Below, one piece after another: positions 23,619-30,424 of a stretch of DNA of 45,107 bases; position 1 is the first letter of the stretch; the number at the start of each line of letters is the position of its first letter. Under the pieces are notes generated by a model that did not search any database, had not been told where the DNA came from, and worked only from the letters and a program-made list of their open reading frames with translations. A program made the position numbers and the translations under genes. This stretch comes from JASHSH01 sp036490215 (lineage in GTDB: Bacteria > Pseudomonadota > Alphaproteobacteria > Rhodospirillales > Magnetospirillaceae): contig DASXEH010000008.1 in assembly GCA_036490215.1 (NCBI GenBank), forward strand, positions 1 to 45,107, in the 5' to 3' direction.

Positions 23619-24347
23619 TCAATATTTGGTGGTGATATCCGTCAACCATTGCGGCGAGGCATCGACCAGTGCCGTCTCGATGTCTTTCTCGATGCCGCTG
23701 ACCATCACGATACCGAACACGATCGCCACCAGACCCAGCACTTTCTTCCCGTGGTGGCTGACATGCATCATCTTGCCGCGCCAATGCATGAACAGCTCGC
23801 GCGAGAGGAAGCCCAGGATCAGAAGCGGCAGCGCCGCCCCGACGCCGAACAGCACCATGACCTCGGCCACATGGATCATCTTCTTGCCCTGCGATGCCAG
23901 TAGGACGGCCGTGCCCAAGGTGGGCCCGACACAAGGACTCCAGGCTGCGCCGAGCAGGAGGCCCAGCAGGAATTGACCCGTCACACCCTTCGGGGTGATC
24001 CGTCCGATCATCGAATGACCGGTGTTGCCCACCGAAGCCGTCATATGCGCGAATTTGTGTTGTAGTGCTTCGCTCACCAGCACCACGCCGATCACGATCA
24101 GCAGCACCGAAGCGATGATGCGAAAGAGATCAGCGTCCAGCCCAATCGAGAAGCCGATCGTGGCCACGAACATCCCGACGGCGACATAGGAGAGCGCCAA
24201 TCCCAAAGCAAGCGCGAAGAGCGAGCGTTTGCTATGGGCAAGCGCGCCGCCGATGATCAGCGGCAGAATAGGCAGAACGCAAGGCGATAGTGTCGACAGA
24301 ACGCCAGCGATGAAGCTGACGCCGAGTGACCCCACACTCGGCTCCAT
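23619..24347 (-). CDS. ccdA: CcdA/DsbD-type membrane electron transporter
   Basis: A 242-residue inner-membrane protein with six or seven transmembrane helices. The two redox cysteines are in the conserved CcdA contexts LSPCVLPILP and WSPCVGPTLG. It passes electrons from cytoplasmic thioredoxin to periplasmic thiol proteins, classically for cytochrome c maturation or thiol-disulfide repair. The gene starts 12 bp after the thioredoxin gene and is followed after 35 bp by the CHWCHVM protein, both exported, which are the obvious electron acceptors. No cytochrome c maturation genes are nearby, so a specialised role is likely. Confidence 0.92.
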   Translation of the reverse strand: MEPSVGSLGVSFIAGVLSTLSPCVLPILPLIIGGALAHSKRSLFALALGLALSYVAVGMFVATIGFSIGLDADLFRIIASVLLIVIGVVLVSEALQHKFAHMTASVGNTGHSMIGRITPKGVTGQFLLGLLLGAAWSPCVGPTLGTAVLLASQGKKMIHVAEVMVLFGVGAALPLLILGFLSRELFMHWRGKMMHVSHHGKKVLGLVAIVFGIVMVSGIEKDIETALVDASPQWLTDITTKY

Positions 24348-24359
24348 CAATCAGCCCCT

Positions 24360-24755
24360 TCAGCCCTTGGTCGTTTGCAGCAGCTGTTGAATGGCCTGGG
24401 TATCGGTTTCGCCGACGAGACGCCCGGTTTCCTGAGCGCCATGAAAGGCGATCAAGGTGCTTTGCATCGTCGCGTTGAAGCTGCGCACCACGCCCTTCTG
24501 GCCATCAAAGCTGACGACCATGATCTTGACGTCCTTGAGCGACGCGCCTTCGGTCAGGCGATCGATGATCGGGCGTTGCTTGGCGCAGATCGGGCACCAT
24601 CCGGCGTCGATCTCGACCAGAATGGGCTGGCCTTCGGCTTGCGCCTTCTTAAAGGCCTCTTCGTTGAACTTCTCGAACTGGCCAGCCGAGGCTACGCCCT
24701 GGGCCATTAGGCCCAAGATGCCGGCGACAAGAAGCGTTTTCAGTACACGCACCAT
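24360..24755 (-). CDS. Periplasmic thioredoxin-family protein
   Basis: A 131-residue protein with a signal peptide (about 1-24, GVASA) and a thioredoxin domain with active site GWCPICAKQ (Cys54, Cys57). The CPIC sequence differs from the CGPC of cytosolic thioredoxin. ATG 24755 was chosen because the signal peptide then starts properly; the open frame extends to 25007 without sense. It is the first gene of the trx-ccdA operon and lies divergent from the bufferin cluster. An exact GTAACC-N16-CGAA promoter lies 102 bp upstream. Confidence 0.88.
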   Translation of the reverse strand: MVRVLKTLLVAGILGLMAQGVASAGQFEKFNEEAFKKAQAEGQPILVEIDAGWCPICAKQRPIIDRLTEGASLKDVKIMVVSFDGQKGVVRSFNATMQSTLIAFHGAQETGRLVGETDTQAIQQLLQTTKG

Positions 24756-24857
24756 CTGACCACCCCATCCTCTCTGCGTCGCGTCGGTCCGGAGATCGCC
24801 CCCAATCACGGCCCGTTGGCGACTGACACAAATTCGTAGTCCGATCTCATCATAGAT

Positions 24858-24883
24858 TTCGAGGCTACGTCCGCCAAGGTTAC
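24858..24883 (-). promoter_or_regulatory. ECF-type promoter of the trx-ccdA operon (GTAACC-N16-CGAA)
   Basis: On the minus strand GTAACC (24883-24878) is followed by exactly 16 bases and CGAA (24861-24858). This is the consensus I recall for Caulobacter crescentus sigma-F, an ECF factor of the heavy-metal response. Both anti-sigma factors in this window are zinc types, unlike the sigma-F partner, so the cognate sigma factor is probably encoded elsewhere. Confidence 0.65.
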
Positions 24884-25095
24884 TGTAGTGCTTACATTTG
24901 GCGAGAAAATGACGAAAATCCGGAATTGCGCGTCGATATATGTCGGCGAGGCTCAATAAGGCTATCTGACCCTCAGTTCGGCAACCGAAGCACCCATAAA
25001 CCTGCATTTTCCGGCTTTATATCGCAAATTCAATACGCTAAAGTGCCCTCGGCGCAGGTAAGGCGGTTTGACGCATCCAAATTGGTTGCCGAAAC

Positions 25096-25121
25096 GTAAC
25101 CTATGTCATTCTTACTAAGAA
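25096..25121 (+). promoter_or_regulatory. ECF-type promoter candidate of bufA (GTAACC-N16-AGAA)
   Basis: GTAACC at 25096-25101, then 16 bases, then AGAA at 25118-25121, one base off the CGAA -10 element. It ends 70 bases upstream of the bufA start. The matching -35 element and spacing on both divergent operons suggest common control. Confidence 0.5.
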
Positions 25122-25191
25122 CCTTTTGCGTGACCTCGAAAATGAGGCAGAATGCGCAAGGGTTTAGACATCTAGGCTGGGAGAAGTTCGC

Positions 25192-25500
25192 ATGAACCGC
25201 AGTTTCGTTTCCGTCGCACTGGCCGCCGCCGTTGGCTTGGCCTTTGCCGCCGAGAGCACGGTTGCCACGGCACAGCAGGGCGACCCGAAGGTCCTTGAGA
25301 AGACCAAACAAAGAATGGCCGACGGGCACCTTGAAAAGTGCTACGGCCTGGCCGAAGCCGGCTTCAATGACTGCGCCACTGGCCAGCATGGTTGCGCGGG
25401 CCTGTCCAAGGTCAATGCCGATCCGGACTCGTTCATTCTCGTTCCGGAAGGCACCTGCACGCACTTCTCGGGCGGCGCTACCATTCCGAAGGGCAAGTAA
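25192..25500 (+). CDS. bufA: Bufferin-type RiPP precursor (DUF2282, BufA1-like)
   Basis: A 102-residue precursor with a Sec signal peptide (about 1-27, TVATA) and four cysteines: Cys50 (EKCYG), Cys61 (NDCATG), Cys68 (GCAGLSK) and Cys89 (EGTCTHF). Spacing and neighbouring residues follow the DUF2282 pattern. In the bufferins described from Caulobacter, an MNIO enzyme converts central cysteines to thiooxazoles and the mature peptide binds copper in the periplasm. Here about 20 polar residues (28-47) separate the signal peptide from the first cysteine, longer than in most homologues I recall. A ribosome site GGGAGAAG precedes ATG 25192. bufB and bufC follow, so this is the first gene of the operon. 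Confidence 0.9.
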   Translation: MNRSFVSVALAAAVGLAFAAESTVATAQQGDPKVLEKTKQRMADGHLEKCYGLAEAGFNDCATGQHGCAGLSKVNADPDSFILVPEGTCTHFSGGATIPKGK

Positions 25501-25539
25501 GCCCTATTTGAGTTTTCGCTACATACTGAGGCGAAATTC

Positions 25540-26397
25540 ATGAGCCCGATTCCAGCTACCGCCGGAATCGGGCTCCGCTTTCAGCACCACCGTGCAGTGG
25601 TGGAAACCAAGCCGCGTGTCGCTTGGCTTGAAATACACACCGAAAATTACATGGGCGGCGGCATCCCTCTCCACTTCCTGGAGCAGGCGCGCCGCGATTA
25701 TCCGATTTCGATGCATGGCGTCGGCCTCTCGCTCGGCAGCGGTGAAGGCCTGGACGACGCACATCTGGCGCGCACCCGCGCCCTCGCCGACCGGATCGAG
25801 CCCGGCCTGATCTCTGATCATCTGTCGTGGAGCGTGAACGACGGCACCTATCTCGCCGATCTGTTGCCGCTGCCGCTGACCGAAGAAGCGCTGGACGTCG
25901 TCTGCGCCAATGTCACCCGTTTCCAGGAGGCGATGAGCCGCCAGGTATTGGTGGAGAACCCGTCGAGCTATCTGCGCTACGGCCATTCGACGATTCCCGA
26001 ATGGGAGTTCATGGCCGCGGTGGCGAACCGCACCGGCTGCGGCATTCTCTGCGACGTGAACAACATTTTCGTCAGCGCCTCGAACCACGGTTGGGATGCG
26101 CTCACCTATCTCGATGCGCTGCCCGCCAAGGCGATCGGCGAAATCCATCTGGCCGGACATTCCAAGCGCGTGCTCGACAATGGCGCGGTCATCCGCATCG
26201 ATGACCATGGCTCCGATGTGATCGATGAGGTATGGGCGATCTACGCTGCCGCCATCGAACGTTTCGGCGCGGTGCCAAGCCTGATCGAACGCGACAACAA
26301 TATCCCCGCCCTTGAATCGCTGGTCGGCGAAGCCGATCACGCGGCGGCAATCCTCTCACGCCTTGGTCCGGCGCAACATGATGCCCACGCTGCGTGA
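25540..26397 (+). CDS. bufB: Multinuclear non-haem iron oxidase (DUF692/MNIO, BufB/MbnB-like)
   Basis: A 285-residue TIM-barrel enzyme of the MNIO family, which uses two or three iron ions and oxygen to oxidise cysteine residues of a precursor peptide. Conserved metal-ligand and active-site regions are visible: HH at 16-17, EIHTENY (31-37), MHGVGLSLGS (His59), SDHLSWS (His94), VENPSSY (Glu139), CDVNNIF (Asp172, Asn174), NHG (His183), GEIHLAGHS (His203, His207), DDHGSDV (Asp222, His223) and IERD (Glu250). It starts 39 bp after bufA and overlaps bufC. Its substrate should be the peptide encoded by bufA. Confidence 0.93.
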   Translation: MSPIPATAGIGLRFQHHRAVVETKPRVAWLEIHTENYMGGGIPLHFLEQARRDYPISMHGVGLSLGSGEGLDDAHLARTRALADRIEPGLISDHLSWSVNDGTYLADLLPLPLTEEALDVVCANVTRFQEAMSRQVLVENPSSYLRYGHSTIPEWEFMAAVANRTGCGILCDVNNIFVSASNHGWDALTYLDALPAKAIGEIHLAGHSKRVLDNGAVIRIDDHGSDVIDEVWAIYAAAIERFGAVPSLIERDNNIPALESLVGEADHAAAILSRLGPAQHDAHAA

Positions 26398-27148
26398 GGT
26401 TCAGGCCGCCTTCGCTCAAAGTCTTCTGACCGGCGAACCCAGCGGCACCCTACCCTACCTCGTCGACGATCATGAGATTGCGCCAGCCGATCGGATGGGT
26501 GTGTATCGCAACACCTTCGTCGGCACTTTGGTTGCGGCGCTGCGCATCACCTATCCGGCCATCGAACGGCTGGTGGGCGAGAAATTCTTCGAAGGCGCGG
26601 CGACGCGGTTCGTGCGCGACCATGTGCCGCACGCCGCCCATCTCAACACCTATGGCGGCGATTTCGGCGACTTCCTCGCCGGCTTCGCGCCGGCGGCGTC
26701 TCTGCCCTATCTGCCCGACGTCGCGCGGTTGGAATGGGCGGTGAGCAGCGCCGCCAACGCGCCCGACGCGCTGCCGCTTGACCCCGCCGCGCTCGGGAGC
26801 TTGAGCGAAGCCGATCAGGGCCGTATCAAATTCCAACCGCACCCATCCGTGCGCATCGTCCACCTTGCCTATGACGCCGATCGCATCCGTAAAGCGGTGA
26901 TCGACAAGAACGAAGCCGAGATGGCCGGACTCGCACCCGATGCCACGCCCTTCTGGCTGATCGCGCATCGCAAGGACCTCGACGTGGTGATGCGCCGCCT
27001 GACCGATGACGAGGCGCGATTCAGCCAGGCTTTGATGGCCGGCGGGCAACTCGATCAGATACTGGCGCCCGACGGCATGGAAGCCCAGATCGCACTGCTC
27101 GGTGAACATCTGGCCACGGGCCGTTTCGCGGGTTATTCCCTCGACTAG
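26378..27148 (+). CDS. bufC: DUF2063 partner protein (BufC/MbnC-like)
   Basis: A protein of about 256 residues with the DUF2063 N-terminal domain (QAAFAQSLLTGEP, then RMGVYRNTFVGTLVAALRITYPAIERLVGEKFF at about 40-75) and a C-terminal half with HLAYDADRIR and FWLIAHRKDLDV. Family members bind the MNIO enzyme and present the precursor peptide to it. Two adjacent ATG codons (26378 and 26381) overlap the end of bufB by about 20 bases, indicating coupled translation; the frame extends to 26312 inside bufB without support. No DoxX-like gene (bufD) follows, unlike many clusters. Confidence 0.9.
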   Translation: MMPTLREVQAAFAQSLLTGEPSGTLPYLVDDHEIAPADRMGVYRNTFVGTLVAALRITYPAIERLVGEKFFEGAATRFVRDHVPHAAHLNTYGGDFGDFLAGFAPAASLPYLPDVARLEWAVSSAANAPDALPLDPAALGSLSEADQGRIKFQPHPSVRIVHLAYDADRIRKAVIDKNEAEMAGLAPDATPFWLIAHRKDLDVVMRRLTDDEARFSQALMAGGQLDQILAPDGMEAQIALLGEHLATGRFAGYSLD

Positions 27149-27149
27149 A

Positions 27150-27185
27150 GGTTGCGCGCGGCGGGTCTTGTCGCGGCGCGCAACC
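27150..27185 (+). terminator. Hairpin after bufC, possible terminator
   Basis: A perfect 10-bp stem (GGTTGCGCGC at 27150-27159 with GCGCGCAACC at 27176-27185) begins two bases after the bufC stop. The loop is 16 bases and no T-run follows, so it may be an mRNA-stabilising or attenuating hairpin rather than a full terminator. It separates the buf operon from the transsulfuration genes. Confidence 0.5.
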
Positions 27186-27269
27186 GTCACGATATCTTTA
27201 GTTTCCGCCAATCGGTGACAGCGCTAGGCTGCCTTCTCCTCATCGCCGCAACGACATCGGGAAACAAAA

Positions 27270-28634
27270 ATGAGTCGTCGCGATCTTCTTTCGCTGATCG
27301 GCAACACGCCCTTGGTCGAAGTGACGCGCTTCGACGTTGGACAATGCCGTCTGTTCCTCAAACTCGAAAGTGCCAATCCCGGCGGCTCGATCAAGGATCG
27401 CCCGGCACTGACGATGATCTCGGCCTTCGAACAGGATGGGCAACTTAAGCCGGGCGGCACGATCGTCGAAGCCACTGCCGGCAATACCGGACTCGGCCTC
27501 GCCCTCGTCGCGGCGCTGAAAGGCTATCGCCTGATCCTGGTGATGCCCGACAAGATGAGCCGCGAGAAGGTGTTCCATCTGAAAGCGATGGGCGCGGAAA
27601 TCGTGATGACGCGTTCGGATGTCGGCAAAGGCCACCCGGAATACTATCAGGACATGGCCGCGAAGATTGCCGCCGAGACGCCGGGCGCGGTGTTCGTCAA
27701 CCAATTCGGCAATCCCGCGAATCCGCTGGCGCATGAAACGACGACCGCGCCGGAAATCTGGGAGCAGATGGATCACGATGTCGATGCGGTGGTGTGCGGT
27801 GTCGGCTCGGCCGGGACGCTGACGGGTATCAGCCGCTTCTTCGAGCGCGTGTCGCCGAAGACGGAAATGGTGCTGGCCGATCCGGCGGGATCGATTCTCG
27901 TTGACGTCGTCGAAGGACGGAAGCCGCGCGAACCGGGCAGTTGGCTGGTCGAAGGCATCGGCGAGGATTTCGTTCCATCGATCGCCGATCTATCGCGGGT
28001 CAAACGTGCCTTTTCGATTCCCGATGCTGAAGCTTTTTCGGTGGGGCGCGAGCTGCTGCGCAAGGAAGGCATTCTTGCCGGCTCGTCCTCAGGCACCTTG
28101 CTCGCGGCCGCCCTGCGCTATTGCCGCGAGCAGACCGCACCGAAACGCGTCGTCTCTCTGGTGCCCGACAGCGGCAACAAATATCTCTCCAAGATGTTCA
28201 ACGACAATTGGATGGCCGATCAGGGCTTCATTGAGCATACGCACACCGGCGATCTGCGCGATCTGATCACGCGGCGATTCGACGAGGGTGGCACGGTAAC
28301 GATCGGCCCCGACGATACGCTCAACACCGCCTATGCCCGCATGAAGCTTTACGATGTCTCGCAGCTGCCCGTGCTCGAAGGCGATCACGTGGTCGGGCTG
28401 ATCGACGAGTCGGACTTGTTGATGGCCGTGGCACATGACCGGAACCGCTTCAAGGATCTGGTGCGCAGCGCCATGGTGCAGAGCATCGAGACGATTCCGG
28501 CGGCGGCGAAATTGGCCGATCTGTTGCCGGTGTTCGCGAAGGGTTATGTTGCCATGGTGGTGGATGGGCCGCATTTCCTGGGCGTCATCACCCGCATGGA
28601 TGTGATCAATCATCTGCGTCTGAAAATGGACTGA
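27270..28634 (+). CDS. Cystathionine beta-synthase (PLP domain plus two CBS domains)
   Basis: A 454-residue enzyme joining serine (or an activated serine) with homocysteine to form cystathionine. The PLP lysine is Lys42 in PGGSIKDRPA, followed by the EATAGNTG substrate loop and a GSAGTLTG phosphate-binding loop. Residues about 325-454 hold a pair of CBS domains (TLNTAYARMKLYDVSQLPVLEGDHVVG...), which argues for cystathionine beta-synthase rather than plain cysteine synthase. It is followed after seven bases by a cystathionine gamma-synthase/lyase gene. Together they could make cysteine from methionine-derived homocysteine. Confidence 0.9.
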   Translation: MSRRDLLSLIGNTPLVEVTRFDVGQCRLFLKLESANPGGSIKDRPALTMISAFEQDGQLKPGGTIVEATAGNTGLGLALVAALKGYRLILVMPDKMSREKVFHLKAMGAEIVMTRSDVGKGHPEYYQDMAAKIAAETPGAVFVNQFGNPANPLAHETTTAPEIWEQMDHDVDAVVCGVGSAGTLTGISRFFERVSPKTEMVLADPAGSILVDVVEGRKPREPGSWLVEGIGEDFVPSIADLSRVKRAFSIPDAEAFSVGRELLRKEGILAGSSSGTLLAAALRYCREQTAPKRVVSLVPDSGNKYLSKMFNDNWMADQGFIEHTHTGDLRDLITRRFDEGGTVTIGPDDTLNTAYARMKLYDVSQLPVLEGDHVVGLIDESDLLMAVAHDRNRFKDLVRSAMVQSIETIPAAAKLADLLPVFAKGYVAMVVDGPHFLGVITRMDVINHLRLKMD

Positions 28635-28641
28635 ACGAGCT

Positions 28642-29808
28642 ATGAGCAATTCGTCTTCGTCGCATGGCTTCGCAACCCGCGCCATTCATGGCGACCAGCA
28701 GCACGACCCGACCACCGGCGCGGTGATCCAGCCGATCTATGCCACTTCGACTTTTGCGCAGTCGTCGCCCGGCGTGCATACGGGTTGGGAATATTCGCGT
28801 TCCGGCAATCCGACACGCGCGGCCTTCGAAGCGGCGATCGCCAATCTGGAAGGCGGCACGCGCGGCTTCGCTTTTGCCTCGGGCCTGGCCGCCGAAGCCG
28901 CGGTGCTCGAACTGCTCGATCACGGCAGCCATGTGGTGGCATCGAGCGATCTCTATGGCGGCACGTGGCGGCTGTTCCATCGCGTGCGTGAACGCTCGGC
29001 CAATCTTTCCGTCACTCATGTCGACGGGTCGAACACGGCGGCCGTCGAAGCGGCAATCACGCCCAAGACCAAGATGATCTGGGTCGAGACGCCCGGCAAT
29101 CCGCTGCTGAAGGTCGCCGATCTCGCTGCCATCGCGAAACTTGCCAAAGCGCGTGGGCTGTTGACCGTGGCCGACAACACTTTTGCCTCGCCGGCGGTGC
29201 AGCGCCCGATCGAGTTCGGGATCGATATCGTCGTGCACTCGGTCACCAAATATGTCGGCGGGCATTCGGATCTGGTTGGCGGCGCGGCGGTGGTCGGCGC
29301 CAACAAAGACATCGCGGACAAGCTTGCCTTCCTGCAAAACGCCACCGGCGGCATCCTCGATCCGTTTTCGAGCTTCCTCGCCCATCGCGGCTTGAAGACG
29401 CTGCCACTGCGCGCCAAGCAGCACGCTGCCAATGCGCTGGCCGTGGCGAAGTTCCTCGAAGACCACCCCAAAGTGGGCCGCGTCTACTATCCCGGCCTGC
29501 CCGATCATCCGCAGCACGCGGTGGTGGAGCGGCAGATGAAGAGCGGCGGCGGCATGCTGTCCTTCGAACATGCCGGCAGCGCCGCCGACACGATCAAGGC
29601 GTTGGAACGGCTGAAGCTGTTCGCGCTGGCCGAGAGCCTCGGCGGTGTCGAAAGCCTGATCAGCCATCCCTGGACGATGAGCCATGGCTCGGTACCGGAA
29701 GGCGTGCGCAAGCAACTCGGCATCACGCCGCAGCTGGTGCGCGTGTCGGCAGGGATCGAGGACGCCGACGATCTGATCGAAGACTTGAGCCAAGCCTTGG
29801 GACAGTGA
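28642..29808 (+). CDS. Cystathionine gamma-lyase/gamma-synthase family PLP enzyme
   Basis: A 388-residue enzyme of the Cys/Met metabolism PLP family. The PLP lysine is Lys203 in HSVTKYVGGHSD. Other marks are YSRSGNPTRAAFE (51-63), SDLYGGTWR (102-110) and VADNTFASP. Members act as cystathionine gamma-lyase or gamma-synthase, and sequence alone does not fully separate these. Pairing with cystathionine beta-synthase seven bases upstream favours the lyase (cystathionine to cysteine). The next gene, a cupin, begins three bases after its stop, so all three are one operon. Confidence 0.9.
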   Translation: MSNSSSSHGFATRAIHGDQQHDPTTGAVIQPIYATSTFAQSSPGVHTGWEYSRSGNPTRAAFEAAIANLEGGTRGFAFASGLAAEAAVLELLDHGSHVVASSDLYGGTWRLFHRVRERSANLSVTHVDGSNTAAVEAAITPKTKMIWVETPGNPLLKVADLAAIAKLAKARGLLTVADNTFASPAVQRPIEFGIDIVVHSVTKYVGGHSDLVGGAAVVGANKDIADKLAFLQNATGGILDPFSSFLAHRGLKTLPLRAKQHAANALAVAKFLEDHPKVGRVYYPGLPDHPQHAVVERQMKSGGGMLSFEHAGSAADTIKALERLKLFALAESLGGVESLISHPWTMSHGSVPEGVRKQLGITPQLVRVSAGIEDADDLIEDLSQALGQ

Positions 29809-29811
29809 GCG

Positions 29812-30300
29812 ATGCCACACGGCGATCATGATCACGACCACGATCACACACCCGATTGGAAGACCAACGGGGTTAAGGTGATCCCCGGCGATCAGCTTGA
29901 TCCCAATACGGCGCAGACGCCGGGGATGGAGCGGCAGGCTGCGATCAATCTCGCTCGGGTCGGCGCGCAGAAAATCTGGGCCGGCACGGTGAAGATTCAT
30001 CCCAACGCCAAGACCGGCGCACATCATCACGGCGCGCTGGAAAGCGTAATCTATGTGGTGAAGGGCCAGGCGCGGATGCGCTGGGGCGAGAAGCTGGAAT
30101 ACGTCGCCGAAGCCAAGGCGGGCGATTTCATCTTCATCCCGCCCTATGTGCCGCACCAGGAAATCAACGCCTCACCCGGCGAGGCGCTGGAATGCGTGCT
30201 GGTGCGCAGCGACAATGAGGCGGTGGTGGTGAACCTCGAAATCGAACCGGTCGAGAAACCGGAAGAGGTTTTGTGGATCGACCCGATCCATAAGGGATGA
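29812..30300 (+). CDS. Cupin-domain protein with His-rich N-terminus
   Basis: A 162-residue protein. The first 13 residues are His/Asp alternating (HGDHDHDHDHT), a likely metal-binding stretch. A single cupin barrel follows, with metal-ligand motif KTGAHHHGALESVIYVVKG at about 67-85 and a second motif GDFIFIPPYVPHQEIN. It starts three bases after the cystathionine gamma-lyase gene and should be co-transcribed. The reaction is unknown; cysteine dioxygenase-like chemistry cannot be claimed because the arrangement of ligands fits many small cupins. The His-rich start near a copper-related cluster is worth noting. Confidence 0.85.
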   Translation: MPHGDHDHDHDHTPDWKTNGVKVIPGDQLDPNTAQTPGMERQAAINLARVGAQKIWAGTVKIHPNAKTGAHHHGALESVIYVVKGQARMRWGEKLEYVAEAKAGDFIFIPPYVPHQEINASPGEALECVLVRSDNEAVVVNLEIEPVEKPEEVLWIDPIHKG

Positions 30301-30325
30301 TCCAGGCCGTCATTGCTGGGGCTTC

Positions 30326-30404
30326 CGTCATTGCGAGCGAAGCGAAGCAATCCATGCGGTGCCAGAGGGTGGATTGCGTCGTCGCTGCGCTCCTCGCAAT
30401 GACG
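30326..30404. repeat. Palindromic intergenic repeat, family B (CGTCATTGCGAG type), compact copy
   Basis: CGTCATTGCGAGCGAAGCG...AATCCA (30326-30354) pairs with TGGATTGCGTC...CTCGCAATGACG (30370-30404). It lies between convergent genes, the cupin and the flavoprotein. The same family occurs at 36930-37046. Such elements are scattered between genes in many proteobacteria. Confidence 0.85.
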
Positions 30405-30424
30405 ATTCGAGATTCCTTTCCGCG

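Larger units (their letters stand above)
24756..25191. other. Divergent regulatory region, redox operon and bufferin operon
   Basis: A 436-bp non-coding region between divergent operons. It contains the two GTAACC-type promoter candidates listed separately and a short inverted repeat TTCGG-CAA-CCGAA at 24977-24989. Open frames running into it from the thioredoxin gene have no ribosome site and no family match. Confidence 0.6.

Noticed and set aside
23584..23934. N-terminal extension of the CHWCHVM protein into ccdA
   Set aside because: The extension is out of frame with ccdA, has no ribosome site, and would remove the signal peptide that starts at 23583.
24977..24989. TTCGG-CAA-CCGAA inverted repeat as an operator for bufA
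   Set aside because: Five-base arms are expected by chance in this amount of sequence, and it lies about 120 bases upstream of the likely -35 element.
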